NCBI RefSeq assembly: GCF_034424545.1
Contig: NZ_CP139970.1
Location: 1,984,001-2,048,000, forward strand
Source: Trinickia caryophylli
GTDB taxonomy: Bacteria > Pseudomonadota > Gammaproteobacteria > Burkholderiales > Burkholderiaceae
DNA: 64,000 bases
Reading direction: 5' to 3'
The notes beneath the pieces are model-generated. The model was not told the DNA's origin, did no database searches, and was given only the letters and a program-made list of their open reading frames with translations. Below, one piece after another: positions 35,995 through 44,948 of this stretch; within the stretch, counting starts at the first letter, position 1, and the number at the start of each line of letters is the position of its first letter. Made by a program: the position numbers and the translations under genes.

Positions 35995-36336
35995 GGCATT
36001 GTCCTGTTTTTTCTCGTTGCCGCGCCATGGTGCGCGTCTATGCCCGTATGTTAGCGCGACGGCGACATGCAGCTGCCGGCACACCGAGAGTATCGAACTT
36101 GCCGGCGGCAATCGCAGGATGACTCCCATTGGGCGTCATCCAACATGCCGGCAATATTTCCCTGTAATTTCATTTGTAGTAAAAATTGCCTTTCCCATTT
36201 TGCCATTGACAGCTCTAACGTCGACCGGTAGTTTCCTGCCTCATTCCGAGGGCTGTTGTACATGCTTGGCGTGAGCTATTGGCTGCCGACGTGCGCATAG
36301 TCCGTATACAAAATGCATCGAAAATGAGAATAAGCC
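35995..36336. other. AT-richer divergent intergenic region before the T6SS island
   Basis: 342 bases between the VOC gene and vgrG. The part 36155-36215 is clearly AT-richer than the surroundings. A perfect TTGACA lies at 36206-36211, but only a weak -10 (TAGTTT at 36229) follows. TATACA at 36305-36310 is another possible -10 for vgrG. No gene is seen. Confidence 0.4.
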
Positions 36337-39114
36337 GTGAACTATCAAGACCTGCCACGCGTGTCGTTCGGGCCATTGCTGTCTCAAAATAACCGTGCGT
36401 TCCGCCTGAAATGGCCTAAATCGCGCCAGGAGTTGGATCAGCTTCTACTGCCGCAGTATCTCGATATTGAGGAAACGCTCTGCGGGGGTATCGAGGGCAG
36501 CGTTTTATGCGTATCGCCTACCGCAGGCATTCCGCTGACCACGTTCATGGCTGTGCCGCTGGCGGTGCAGCTCGTGACGGACAGCGGCGGGCTGCGATCG
36601 ATCTGCGGCATAGTCGCGGATGTACAGGAAGGCGAATCGGACGGCGGCCTTGCCGCCTACCGGTTGCGCATACGCGACGCGTTGTCGCTATTGGAGTTGC
36701 GCACCAACACCCGTGTTTTTCGCGCGATGAGCGTGCTCGAAGTGGTGCGCACGCTGGTGTGGGAATGGCGGAACAAGAGTTCCACCATTGCCGGCGCATT
36801 CGATATCGATATCTCGAACCTCCAGGTCGACAAATACCCCTCTCGCGAACAGACAAATCAGTTCGACGAATCGGATGCGGCGTTTATACGGCGACTACTG
36901 CGGCGTGAGGGCATTGGCTGGTACATACAGGCGGGAAAGCCCGGCGAACAAGACCCGAGTAAAGTGACCGCCCCGATGCATACGCTCGTGCTGTACGACG
37001 ATGCGAGCCAGCTTCGGCAATGTGCTGTCGGGACGGTACCTTACGGCCCGAACCCGACGGTCAGCCAGCGCGATGTGGTGAAGACGCTGTCGGAAGGGCG
37101 ACAACTGGTGCCCGGCGCAATCCGGCGCTTCAGCCCCGACTACAAGTTCGACCATATGGAGCGCATACAGGGCCCGACGCGCTCCGACCAGGGCGAGGCC
37201 GGCAACGATCTGGCGCGCCTGCTGATGGACTCCCGCCTCGATTCGCCCCATCTCGCGAATTCGCCGGCCGACTATGAGCGCATGGGATTGGCAAGGATCA
37301 AGTCGCACGACGCACGCGCGGTACAGATCACGGGCGCCAGCGATATCCGCGACCTCACGGTGGGTACCTGGGTGACGGTGTCGGCACGCGACAAGCGCAA
37401 TTCGCTCTCGACGAACGAGCGCGCCATCACGATCACGAGCCTCCATCATCGCGGCGAGAACAATCTGCCGAAGGATCTGAGCGAGCGCGCGCAGGCGCTC
37501 TTCGCAGCCGGCCGCTGGCCTTTCGAGCCGCTGCCGGTGTCCACGTCGACGCCGGCGCGGCCCACGGTGTTGGACCAATCGGCGGAAAGCCGGTACGAGA
37601 ACACGTTCACGGGCGTACCCCGTGGCACTCCGCTCACGCCCGCCTACGATCCACGCGTCGATCTGCCCCGGGTCTATCCGATTACGGGCAAGGTGACGGC
37701 GCCCGACGGCGAGGAGGTGCATTGCGACGAGCAAGGGCGCGTGTACGTTCAGATCGTTGCCCTGGCTTCGGAAGACCACGAGCATGCGAAAGGGATGGGC
37801 ACGAGCGGCACCGAAATCGACAGTGCCCCGGTGCGCGTGTTGACCGGCTTGGCGGGCGACAACTTCGGCGAGAACTGGGCGCCGCGCAAGGGGATGGAGG
37901 TTCTGCTGGATTTCCAAGGCGGCGATCCCGACAAGATGTACGTGGCGGGAATCCTCCACAACGGCGCGAACATGCCGGCCACCTTCAACAACACCGGAGC
38001 CCTGCCGGGCAACCGATATGTGTCCGGCACCAAGACGAAGGAAATCAAGGGGCAGCGCTACAACCAGCTGCGTTTTGACGATACGCCTTCCGAAATCAGC
38101 GTCCAGCTGTCGAGCGAGCATGCGGCAAGTGAAGTCAATCTGGGCTACCTGACGCACCCACGCACGAACGGCGACGGCGAATACCGCGGCGAGGGCGCGG
38201 AGCTGCGCACCGATGCAGCGGCGGCATTGCGGGCGGCCAAGGGAATCTTGCTGACCACGTATGCACGCAGCAAGGCGGCGGGGCATCAACTCGACCGGGA
38301 CGAACTGACCCAACTGTTGAACGAATGCACGGAGCTTTTCAAGTCGCTTGGCGATTACGTCGGGCAGCACGGCGGCAAGGCGGCGAACACGACGGGGCAA
38401 AGCGCCGTTGCGGCTGCGCTCAAAACCTGGCAGGCATCGGGCTCAGGCGACACGTCGGGGTTGATGGCATTCGGTGCCCAGGCGGGCTGGGTGAGCGTGA
38501 CGCCGAAGACGCACGTTACGTACGCCGGGGAAAACATCGATCAGGTTGCGCAGCAGGATTTGCAACTCACGGGAGGCGCGCGCATTACGGCGGCAGCGGG
38601 ACAAGGCGTTCACCTATTCGGACGAGGCGAAGGCGTGAGCGCGATCGCCGGTGACGGACCGATGCTGCTACAGGCACAGCAGGACACGTTGTCCGCGACG
38701 GCACAAAAAGCAGTGCATATCACGTCGATTGGCGATGAGGTGGTCATAGCGGGAAAAACGATCCGGCTCGTGGCCGAGGACGGAAGCTACGTCAAAATCG
38801 GCGGCGGCGTTCAGGTCGGCTCCGACGGTGCGTTTGTCGCTCACACCGGAGGCCACGATTTTCTCGGGCCCAATACCGATCACGTGGCACCGCCCGCATT
38901 CAGTTCGAACGGGGCCGACCAGCGGTTCCGGCTGCGCTACCCGGGCACAGACAGCGCCGAGATGCCACACCCGGTACCCAACCGGCCATACGAGATCACG
39001 CTACACGACGGGCGCGTAATAAAAGGTATCTCGGACGGTCAGGGGTTGACGGACCTGACGTCCAGCGACGCCATGCACATCGCACATATCAAGGTATTCG
39101 ACGCACAGGGGTAA
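36337..39114 (+). CDS. vgrG: Type VI secretion spike protein VgrG
   Basis: A 925-residue spike protein starting at GTG 36337 with GAGAA upstream. The gp27-like part (about 1-380) contains FDESDAAFIRRLLRREGIGWYI. The gp5 OB-fold region (about 440-560) contains DEQGRVYVQIV, GENWAPRKGMEVLLDFQGGDPDKMYVAGILHN. TKTKEIKGQRYNQLRFDDTPSEISVQL starts the beta-helix. DUF2345 follows (GVHLFGRGEGVSAIAGDGPMLLQAQ). The last 86 residues (about 840-925) form an extra C-terminal domain (YEITLHDGRVIKGISDGQGLTDL). It is first of an effector operon and most likely carries the lipase encoded 4 bases downstream. Confidence 0.96.
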   Translation: MNYQDLPRVSFGPLLSQNNRAFRLKWPKSRQELDQLLLPQYLDIEETLCGGIEGSVLCVSPTAGIPLTTFMAVPLAVQLVTDSGGLRSICGIVADVQEGESDGGLAAYRLRIRDALSLLELRTNTRVFRAMSVLEVVRTLVWEWRNKSSTIAGAFDIDISNLQVDKYPSREQTNQFDESDAAFIRRLLRREGIGWYIQAGKPGEQDPSKVTAPMHTLVLYDDASQLRQCAVGTVPYGPNPTVSQRDVVKTLSEGRQLVPGAIRRFSPDYKFDHMERIQGPTRSDQGEAGNDLARLLMDSRLDSPHLANSPADYERMGLARIKSHDARAVQITGASDIRDLTVGTWVTVSARDKRNSLSTNERAITITSLHHRGENNLPKDLSERAQALFAAGRWPFEPLPVSTSTPARPTVLDQSAESRYENTFTGVPRGTPLTPAYDPRVDLPRVYPITGKVTAPDGEEVHCDEQGRVYVQIVALASEDHEHAKGMGTSGTEIDSAPVRVLTGLAGDNFGENWAPRKGMEVLLDFQGGDPDKMYVAGILHNGANMPATFNNTGALPGNRYVSGTKTKEIKGQRYNQLRFDDTPSEISVQLSSEHAASEVNLGYLTHPRTNGDGEYRGEGAELRTDAAAALRAAKGILLTTYARSKAAGHQLDRDELTQLLNECTELFKSLGDYVGQHGGKAANTTGQSAVAAALKTWQASGSGDTSGLMAFGAQAGWVSVTPKTHVTYAGENIDQVAQQDLQLTGGARITAAAGQGVHLFGRGEGVSAIAGDGPMLLQAQQDTLSATAQKAVHITSIGDEVVIAGKTIRLVAEDGSYVKIGGGVQVGSDGAFVAHTGGHDFLGPNTDHVAPPAFSSNGADQRFRLRYPGTDSAEMPHPVPNRPYEITLHDGRVIKGISDGQGLTDLTSSDAMHIAHIKVFDAQG

Positions 39115-39118
39115 TTCG

Positions 39119-41278
39119 ATGAGTACTTCACAACCGCACGCCAAGCGCGTGGTGGGTGAACGCCAGGCGCGGCTGCTGACCAACCGGCCGCCAGAATCGC
39201 ACGCGAACGTCGATATCGAGCACCGACTGCCATGCACCACGATTCTGATTCACGGAGTCAACGACATCGGTACCGACTTTGGCACCGTCGAGGGAGGATT
39301 ATGCGAGGGGCTGAACGACCGACTCGGCCGTCAAGACCTGAGGGGAGCGGACTACACGCATGGTCGAATGGCCAACGATCCGAGCAAGGTCACCACGGCC
39401 GACCTGATGAAGAACCTCGACGACGTGATCTATCGCCGCAAGGAGTCTGCCGACACGAAAAGTGTGCTGATTCCGTTTTATTGGGGATTCAAAGCAAGCG
39501 CCAGCGATTTGCCGAAAGACCCGGCCAAACAGACAGTCAACGGCCAGTATGTCGACAAGTTCGGCAATCGGCTGGATCGGCATCGGGCCAAGAATGGCGG
39601 CATGTTCGCGAACGCAACGTCGAACATTCCGGACATGTTCAACAAGCATTTCAAGGGCGGAGCAAAGACGTGGACGCTCGACAAGCTGCAAGCTGACGTA
39701 ACGCATCCGTTGCGCGAGGCGCCCAACCGTCGGTACATGGTTTTGGCGGCCATCCGCCTGGCTGCGTTGGTCCGCCAGATCCGCGCGATCGATGCAAACG
39801 AAACCGTTAATATCGTCGCGCATAGCCAAGGCACGCTTATTTCGTTGCTCGCACAAGCGTTTTTGATGGAAGGGAAGCTCGCCAGCCGGCCGGCTGACGC
39901 CTTGATTCTGATCGATTCCCCCTACTCGCTCAGCGAAGAAGCGATGGATCAGTTCACTCAGACTGGCGGCGAACAGCAGACGTGCTATGCGCGCGCAAAA
40001 ACCCTGACGAACTTGACGAGTCTCGTCGCACAACACAAACATAACGCGCCGGAACTGGCCAAACTGAAGGCTTGCTCGGGCCAGGACAACTGGGGCATCA
40101 CCGGGCCGAAGTGGTCGCCCCAAGAGGCAACACGCTTGACCGGCCCTGACGGCAAGACATCGCTTGTCTTTGCCGAACGCGACAACCGCGGCAAGGTGTA
40201 TTTGTACTTCTGCCCGGAAGATGCAACGGTGGGGCTCAAGGGCGTAAACGGGATGGGAGCCTCTGGCCTGCCCGATACCATGGCGGTAGCGCAAGCGGGG
40301 GCGAAGCGGGAAACGGTCAATATTCTTTCCGATGGATTTAGGCAACGGCTGTTCACTCGCCGGAAGCGTCACGGCAAGCCGATACTGGTCGGCACGCCCC
40401 CGGGGCCTCTCATAATACGAGAGAAGGGCGAGAGTGCTCATGGCACGTCGGGGGCGACCGAACGGATCAAACGGGCGGACATTGCCGAGGGCACCGTGCG
40501 TACGATCAACGGCGAAGCGCTGCCGCCGGCGTTCGCACCAGATTTAGAGGGAAACGTGCTCCCCGGCACCGAGAACACGCCGCTGTCGAACAGCAAGGGG
40601 GAGCGCGAACCCGGCAAGCAATCTATCGATCAGGTCGAGGCGGAGGTCGCGTTGAGCGCCTCCGAACTGCAGCAACTGCCGCCTCAAGCTATGGCTTGGC
40701 CTGCGCTGAAGCCTGGCTCGACCGTACCGGCGCCGCGGGAAGTGGAGGCGGTGCTCAATCAAGGCAAGGAAACTGACGATCAATGCAAGGTGCTTCGTGT
40801 ACTGCTCTCGATGCCACCGGTCCCCGGCCAGATCCGTGTCATTCGGCAGGAGACACCGAACGAGGCCAAAGTACGGCTGATGAACGAATTGCGGGTGGAC
40901 AGTTCCTATCACTCCGCAGTGATGAGCGGGCGACGCAACCACCGTTGCGCAACTGCCTTTGACGTGGCAATCGGGCAGGCTCGGGCGCTTGACGACCCGG
41001 AGTGGGCTGCGTTATTGCGTACGATGGCGGATTGGCGAGTGCCTTTAAAGAAAGTGAAGGCTACCTCCGGAGAAGAGCGATACGCAATGCTGGATCACGT
41101 TACTCAAGATATCGTCGAAGCGAATTGTAGGTATTACGACTCCGGTCGGTTCCCGCCTGAGGGGATCGTACCTATGGCGCTCCCGGCGAAAGTCGTCAGC
41201 GAAACTCTGAAGATCAGGATTGAGCGCGTCCAGAGAGCGATGGAATCGGCCCCCTTGAACAATATCCCCTTGCTTTGA
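39119..41278 (+). CDS. Tle3-like type VI lipase effector (alpha/beta hydrolase, DUF3274-like)
   Basis: A 719-residue protein. The N-terminal half is an alpha/beta hydrolase: TTILIHGVNDIGTDFGTVEG holds the HG oxyanion region, and NIVAHSQGTLISLLA has the nucleophile Ser237 in an A-H-S-Q-G form of GxSxG. The size, the hydrolase-plus-long-C-terminal layout and the place right after vgrG match Tle3 phospholipase effectors. There is no signal peptide, as expected for a VgrG-delivered toxin. The C-terminal half (about 400-719) is of unknown fold to me. It is followed by DUF2875 genes, the known Tle3 neighbours in Pseudomonas aeruginosa. Target lipid and activity are inferred, not shown. Confidence 0.82.
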   Translation: MSTSQPHAKRVVGERQARLLTNRPPESHANVDIEHRLPCTTILIHGVNDIGTDFGTVEGGLCEGLNDRLGRQDLRGADYTHGRMANDPSKVTTADLMKNLDDVIYRRKESADTKSVLIPFYWGFKASASDLPKDPAKQTVNGQYVDKFGNRLDRHRAKNGGMFANATSNIPDMFNKHFKGGAKTWTLDKLQADVTHPLREAPNRRYMVLAAIRLAALVRQIRAIDANETVNIVAHSQGTLISLLAQAFLMEGKLASRPADALILIDSPYSLSEEAMDQFTQTGGEQQTCYARAKTLTNLTSLVAQHKHNAPELAKLKACSGQDNWGITGPKWSPQEATRLTGPDGKTSLVFAERDNRGKVYLYFCPEDATVGLKGVNGMGASGLPDTMAVAQAGAKRETVNILSDGFRQRLFTRRKRHGKPILVGTPPGPLIIREKGESAHGTSGATERIKRADIAEGTVRTINGEALPPAFAPDLEGNVLPGTENTPLSNSKGEREPGKQSIDQVEAEVALSASELQQLPPQAMAWPALKPGSTVPAPREVEAVLNQGKETDDQCKVLRVLLSMPPVPGQIRVIRQETPNEAKVRLMNELRVDSSYHSAVMSGRRNHRCATAFDVAIGQARALDDPEWAALLRTMADWRVPLKKVKATSGEERYAMLDHVTQDIVEANCRYYDSGRFPPEGIVPMALPAKVVSETLKIRIERVQRAMESAPLNNIPLL

Positions 41279-41415
41279 CGCCCATGACGATGCTTCTTGC
41301 ACGCCCGCTCAGTACTCGAGTATTCCTTTTTGCGCTTGCGATTTTCATGCTGATCTGGATCGGCATACTGAAATCGCTTACGATTAGCGGTCATTTGCCG
41401 TGGGGAGAGATTCCG

Positions 41416-42903
41416 ATGTTCCGACGTCTGTTGCTATTGGCGGTACCGCCATTGCTCCTTGCGGTTAGCGTGTACGCCGGCTTTAGCGCATGGGCGCGCA
41501 AGTACGACGCACGGCAGCAGTTCGACCCGGCGGCCGTGCTAAACGCAACCGCACGGACGGACACGCAGGCTGCGGCCGCGTCTCGCGATCCACACTTCAC
41601 CCTCGAGGTGCGCCGCTTCGGCGCCACAGTCGATCGTTTTCGACAGCGCGCACTCTTGATGCGACTTGAAGAGGCTGGATCAAGGGGCACGCTCCTCCTG
41701 CAGAGCCCGAAGGATTATCCATGGTCGCATGACGAACGCTCAACGGCATACGATCAGCGCGAGAACAATGTATTCGCTTACGCACTGAGAGGTTGGACCG
41801 ATTACTGGCCGATTCCGGTCATCGTCGCGGGACCGAAGCGAAACGAAAACAACAAAGATGCCGATCGTATGGCAACGCACATTTCTAGTGCAGACAACGG
41901 TGCGGGCGTCGGCAATATGCTCTATGTCCAACTCGATGAGCTTCATACCACTCATGGCGACGATGTCCTCGCGCGACTATTCGATGTCTTCGACAAGCAT
42001 CCCGATTTGCCGGCAGTCGTTGTATTGGTCGAAGATGGGCTACTCACTCGCGCGTACTTACGCACCCCGGGGGAGAGCTACCTGGCTCAATCGAATGTAA
42101 ATGGCAACTTTGTTCCCGCACGCCCAGATAGCTTCGTGGCCCTGCTTGTGACACGCAAGGATCGTGTCGATCGACTCATTCGACCGTACGTGGTGGAGGC
42201 GCCAGAAGCGATCGACAACGAAAAGACACAATTCGACGTCATCAAACTTTGGAACTACTTTTGGGACCGGCAAAAGGAGTACTGGGACCAGGGCAACCAC
42301 ACCATGCCATCGGATTACTGGCAGTCGAAGCTGCCCGAATTCTGGAAAACGACGCCCTTGAAAGCGCCGGAAGGCTTCCAACCGAACCCCTGGATCCCCG
42401 TGCCCTGGACCACATGGCAACTCAAAGAGTACGACCAGTGGCCCGTGCTCGCGTATCTGCATCGCCCTATACGCGTCGACCTGAGCGACGGGCACGGCCA
42501 GCCGCTGAAAAAAGGCGAGCGCGTCGAAAAGCTGCGTAGCGGCTGGCAAGAAGCCCTGAAGACCTTGTCTACCGGCGACCAACCGGGCCGGATGTTTTAC
42601 GACACCGGCGACTCGACAAACAACCTCGCGGTCCTCTTTCAGGCACTGCACGACAATCCTCAACACATCGATCTGGACGATCCGAACGACGCATTCGATA
42701 TGCAACGACGTATCGGCGGCGACACAGGCATAAGCTCCACATGGGTGCAGTTGGCGCTCGGCGTCATGATGGGCTACAACGACGGCAAGACCAGCGCAAT
42801 CGTGAATCTGCGCGATCCATCGCATGCCTCAATCGTCATGTTGACGCCCCCCGATGCCGCCTCGCGTCAGGCCCATCCGCAAATGTTCAGTTGGGACTTC
42901 TGA
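41416..42903 (+). CDS. DUF2875-type membrane-anchored Tle3 partner (adaptor or immunity), copy 1
   Basis: About 495 residues from ATG 41416, with GGGGAGAGA upstream; an ATG at 41284 would add 44 residues and a second hydrophobic helix. One N-terminal membrane segment (LLLLAVPPLLLAVSVYAGFSAW) is followed by a large soluble domain. DUF2875 is named from overall pattern and context, not from a search. In P. aeruginosa a DUF2875 protein (Tla3) guides Tle3 to VgrG; the same gene was earlier regarded as the immunity gene. A single anchor with the rest outside fits periplasmic immunity, but either role is possible. The stop overlaps the PAAR start (TGATG). It is 77 bases after the lipase (or 5, if the earlier ATG is used). 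Confidence 0.72.
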   Translation: MFRRLLLLAVPPLLLAVSVYAGFSAWARKYDARQQFDPAAVLNATARTDTQAAAASRDPHFTLEVRRFGATVDRFRQRALLMRLEEAGSRGTLLLQSPKDYPWSHDERSTAYDQRENNVFAYALRGWTDYWPIPVIVAGPKRNENNKDADRMATHISSADNGAGVGNMLYVQLDELHTTHGDDVLARLFDVFDKHPDLPAVVVLVEDGLLTRAYLRTPGESYLAQSNVNGNFVPARPDSFVALLVTRKDRVDRLIRPYVVEAPEAIDNEKTQFDVIKLWNYFWDRQKEYWDQGNHTMPSDYWQSKLPEFWKTTPLKAPEGFQPNPWIPVPWTTWQLKEYDQWPVLAYLHRPIRVDLSDGHGQPLKKGERVEKLRSGWQEALKTLSTGDQPGRMFYDTGDSTNNLAVLFQALHDNPQHIDLDDPNDAFDMQRRIGGDTGISSTWVQLALGVMMGYNDGKTSAIVNLRDPSHASIVMLTPPDAASRQAHPQMFSWDF

Positions 42904-42953
42904 TGCCTCAGAAACGGTACATCGTCGAAGGCGACAGCCATAGTCATGGAGGA
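42169..42953 (+). repeat. Long direct repeat, copy 1 (DUF2875 3' half and PAAR start)
   Basis: This 785-base segment recurs at 43957-44741, offset 1788, with few differences; stretches of over 100 bases look identical. The similarity stops abruptly 51 bases into the PAAR genes. Confidence 0.9.
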
Positions 42954-43163
42954 CATGTGCTGTCCGGCGCTCCGAACTCGCGCATCGGTGGACGTGCGAT
43001 CGCCCGTCTAACCGATCCAGCCATCTGCGAGATTCACGGCCGCACACATATCGCGAAAGTTTCGGGCGTGGCGCGCTTCGATCGACAGCCCGCCGCCTGC
43101 GATGGCGATGAGCTTGCATGCGGTGCCCGACTGATCGCGAGCCAGTCGACTACCGGTGGATAA
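42903..43163 (+). CDS. PAAR-domain spike-tip protein
   Basis: An 86-residue single-domain PAAR protein that would cap the VgrG spike. The visible pattern is VEGDSHSHGGHVLSGAPNSRIGGRAIARLTDPAICEIHGRTHIAKVSG, with the His/Cys residues expected to bind zinc. There is no C-terminal toxin extension. Its ATG overlaps the DUF2875 copy 1 stop, and its TAA overlaps the GTG of DUF2875 copy 2, so the set is tightly coupled. Confidence 0.88.
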   Translation: MPQKRYIVEGDSHSHGGHVLSGAPNSRIGGRAIARLTDPAICEIHGRTHIAKVSGVARFDRQPAACDGDELACGARLIASQSTTGG

Positions 43164-44691
43164 AACAGATATCGTCGGATCGGACGTTGTCGACGAGCGC
43201 GTCCGCACAGCAGACGTCCTGCTACTTGTCGGCGCATCAATGCTGCTCCTCGCAGTCGGAGTATATGAGGGCTATAGCGCATGGGCGCGTAAGCACGACG
43301 CACAGCAATTCGACCCAGCAGCGGTACAAAGTGCTGCTGCTCAGGCAGAAACAGCCGCTGCCGCCGTGCCTCGCGATCCCCGCTTTACGCTCGAAGTGCG
43401 CCGCGTCGGCGTAACAGTGGATCGTTTTCGGCAACGAGCACTCCTAATGCGTCTTGAGGAGGCCGGCCCAACAGGCACGCTACTGCTGCAGGATCCAAAG
43501 GACTATCCGTGGTCTTCCGGCGAGCGCGCTAGTTCATATAATCAGCGCGAGAATAATGTGTTCGCTTACGCGCTGCGAGGTTGGACCGATTACTGGCCGG
43601 TCCCCGTCATCGTAGCCGGGCCGCAGCGAGATGGCAGCGAGAAGTATGCCGACCGCATGGGGACGCACATAGAGAGTGCAGACAACGGCGCAGGCGTTGG
43701 TAATATGCTGTACATCCAACTTGATGAGCTTCATACCGCTCACGGCGACGATATCCTCGCACGACTGTTCGACGTCTTCGACAAGCATCCGGATTTGCCA
43801 GCGATCGTCGTGCTGGTCGAAGACGGTCTCATCACGCGCGCAGCCTTACGCACACACGGCGAGAATTACGGCGATCAAGCGACCAAGAACGGCAATTTTG
43901 TGCCAAAGCGGCCCGACAGCTTCGTGGCACTTCTGGTCACGCGCAAAGACCGCGTGGATCGACTCATTCGACCGTACGTGGTAGAGGCGCCTGAAGCGAT
44001 CGATAACGAAAAGACGCAGTTCGACGTCATCAAGCTTTGGAACTACTTTTGGGACCGGCAAAAGGAGTACTGGGACCAAGGCAAGCACACCATGCCGTGG
44101 GATTACTGGCAGTCGAAGCTGCCCGAATTCTGGAAAACCACACCCTTGAAAGCCCCGGAAGGCTTCCAACCCAATCCCTGGGTTCCCGTACCTTGGACCA
44201 CATGGCAACTCGAAGAGTACGACCAGTGGCCCGTGCTCGCGTATCTGCATCGCCCTATACGCGTCGACCTAAGCGACGGGCACGGCCAGCTGCTGAAAAA
44301 AGGCGAGCGCGTCGAAAAGCTGCGTAGCGGCTGGCAAGAAGCCCTGAAGACCTTGTCTACCGGCGACCAACCGGGCCGGATGTTTTACGACACCGGCGAC
44401 TCGACAAACAACCTCGCGGTCCTCTTTCAGGCACTGCACGACAATCCTCAACACATCGATCTGGACGATCCGAACGACGCATTCGATATGCAGCGGCGCA
44501 TAGGTGGCGACACGGGCATAAGCTCCACATGGGTGCAGTTGGCGCTCGGCGTCATGATGGGCTACAACGACGGCAAGACCAGCGCAATCATGAATCTGCG
44601 CGATCCATCGCATGCCTCAATCGTCATGTTGACGCCCCCCGATGCCGCCTCGCGTCAGGCCCATCCGCAAATGTTCAGCTGGGACTTCTGA
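43156..44691 (+). CDS. DUF2875-type membrane-anchored protein, copy 2
   Basis: 511 residues from GTG 43156, which overlaps the PAAR stop. It is a paralogue of 41416-42903 with the same layout: a short start, one membrane segment (VLLLVGASMLLLAVGVYEGYSAW), then the large domain. The last 235 residues differ from copy 1 at only about six positions, while the N-terminal half differs much more (for example DRMGTHIES against DRMATHISS). Two copies beside one lipase may mean immunity against variant toxins or adaptors for two effectors. The role is inferred. Confidence 0.72.
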   Translation: MDKTDIVGSDVVDERVRTADVLLLVGASMLLLAVGVYEGYSAWARKHDAQQFDPAAVQSAAAQAETAAAAVPRDPRFTLEVRRVGVTVDRFRQRALLMRLEEAGPTGTLLLQDPKDYPWSSGERASSYNQRENNVFAYALRGWTDYWPVPVIVAGPQRDGSEKYADRMGTHIESADNGAGVGNMLYIQLDELHTAHGDDILARLFDVFDKHPDLPAIVVLVEDGLITRAALRTHGENYGDQATKNGNFVPKRPDSFVALLVTRKDRVDRLIRPYVVEAPEAIDNEKTQFDVIKLWNYFWDRQKEYWDQGKHTMPWDYWQSKLPEFWKTTPLKAPEGFQPNPWVPVPWTTWQLEEYDQWPVLAYLHRPIRVDLSDGHGQLLKKGERVEKLRSGWQEALKTLSTGDQPGRMFYDTGDSTNNLAVLFQALHDNPQHIDLDDPNDAFDMQRRIGGDTGISSTWVQLALGVMMGYNDGKTSAIMNLRDPSHASIVMLTPPDAASRQAHPQMFSWDF

Positions 44692-44741
44692 TGCCTCAGA
44701 AACGGTACATCGTCGAAGGCGACAGCCATAGTCATGGAGGA
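43957..44741 (+). repeat. Long direct repeat, copy 2
   Basis: The partner of 42169-42953. A small cluster of differences at about 44494-44516 interrupts long identical runs on both sides, as expected of patchy gene conversion. Confidence 0.9.
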
Positions 44742-44861
44742 GATGCGCTGGCCAGCGCACCGCATTCGCGCATCAAAACGTCCCATGGTGCGACGCCGAT
44801 TTCCATCACCCTGCCTTCGTCCATGCGGGCGCAACCTATCTTCACTCGGACAAAAGGCTGA
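44691..44861 (+). pseudogene. Truncated PAAR gene copy
   Basis: 56 codons. The first 17 residues equal those of the intact PAAR protein (PQKRYIVEGDSHSHGG), the next dozen are similar (ALASAPHSRI), and then the reading loses the PAAR pattern and ends. The zinc-site and C-terminal parts are missing, so it cannot fold as a full PAAR tip. It is a remnant of a duplicated DUF2875-PAAR pair. Confidence 0.8.
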
Positions 44862-44948
44862 TTTGTTGGCGAAGCAAGCGGCCTCAACGCTGTGCAGTTC
44901 TACACTGCGGCCGAATGCAACTCCGAGCCCCGCGCCAAGGAACCAACC

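Noticed and set aside
36206..36234. TTGACA-based sigma-70 promoter for vgrG
   Set aside because: The -35 is perfect but the -10 at correct spacing (TAGTTT) is poor, so not listed as a promoter in its own right.
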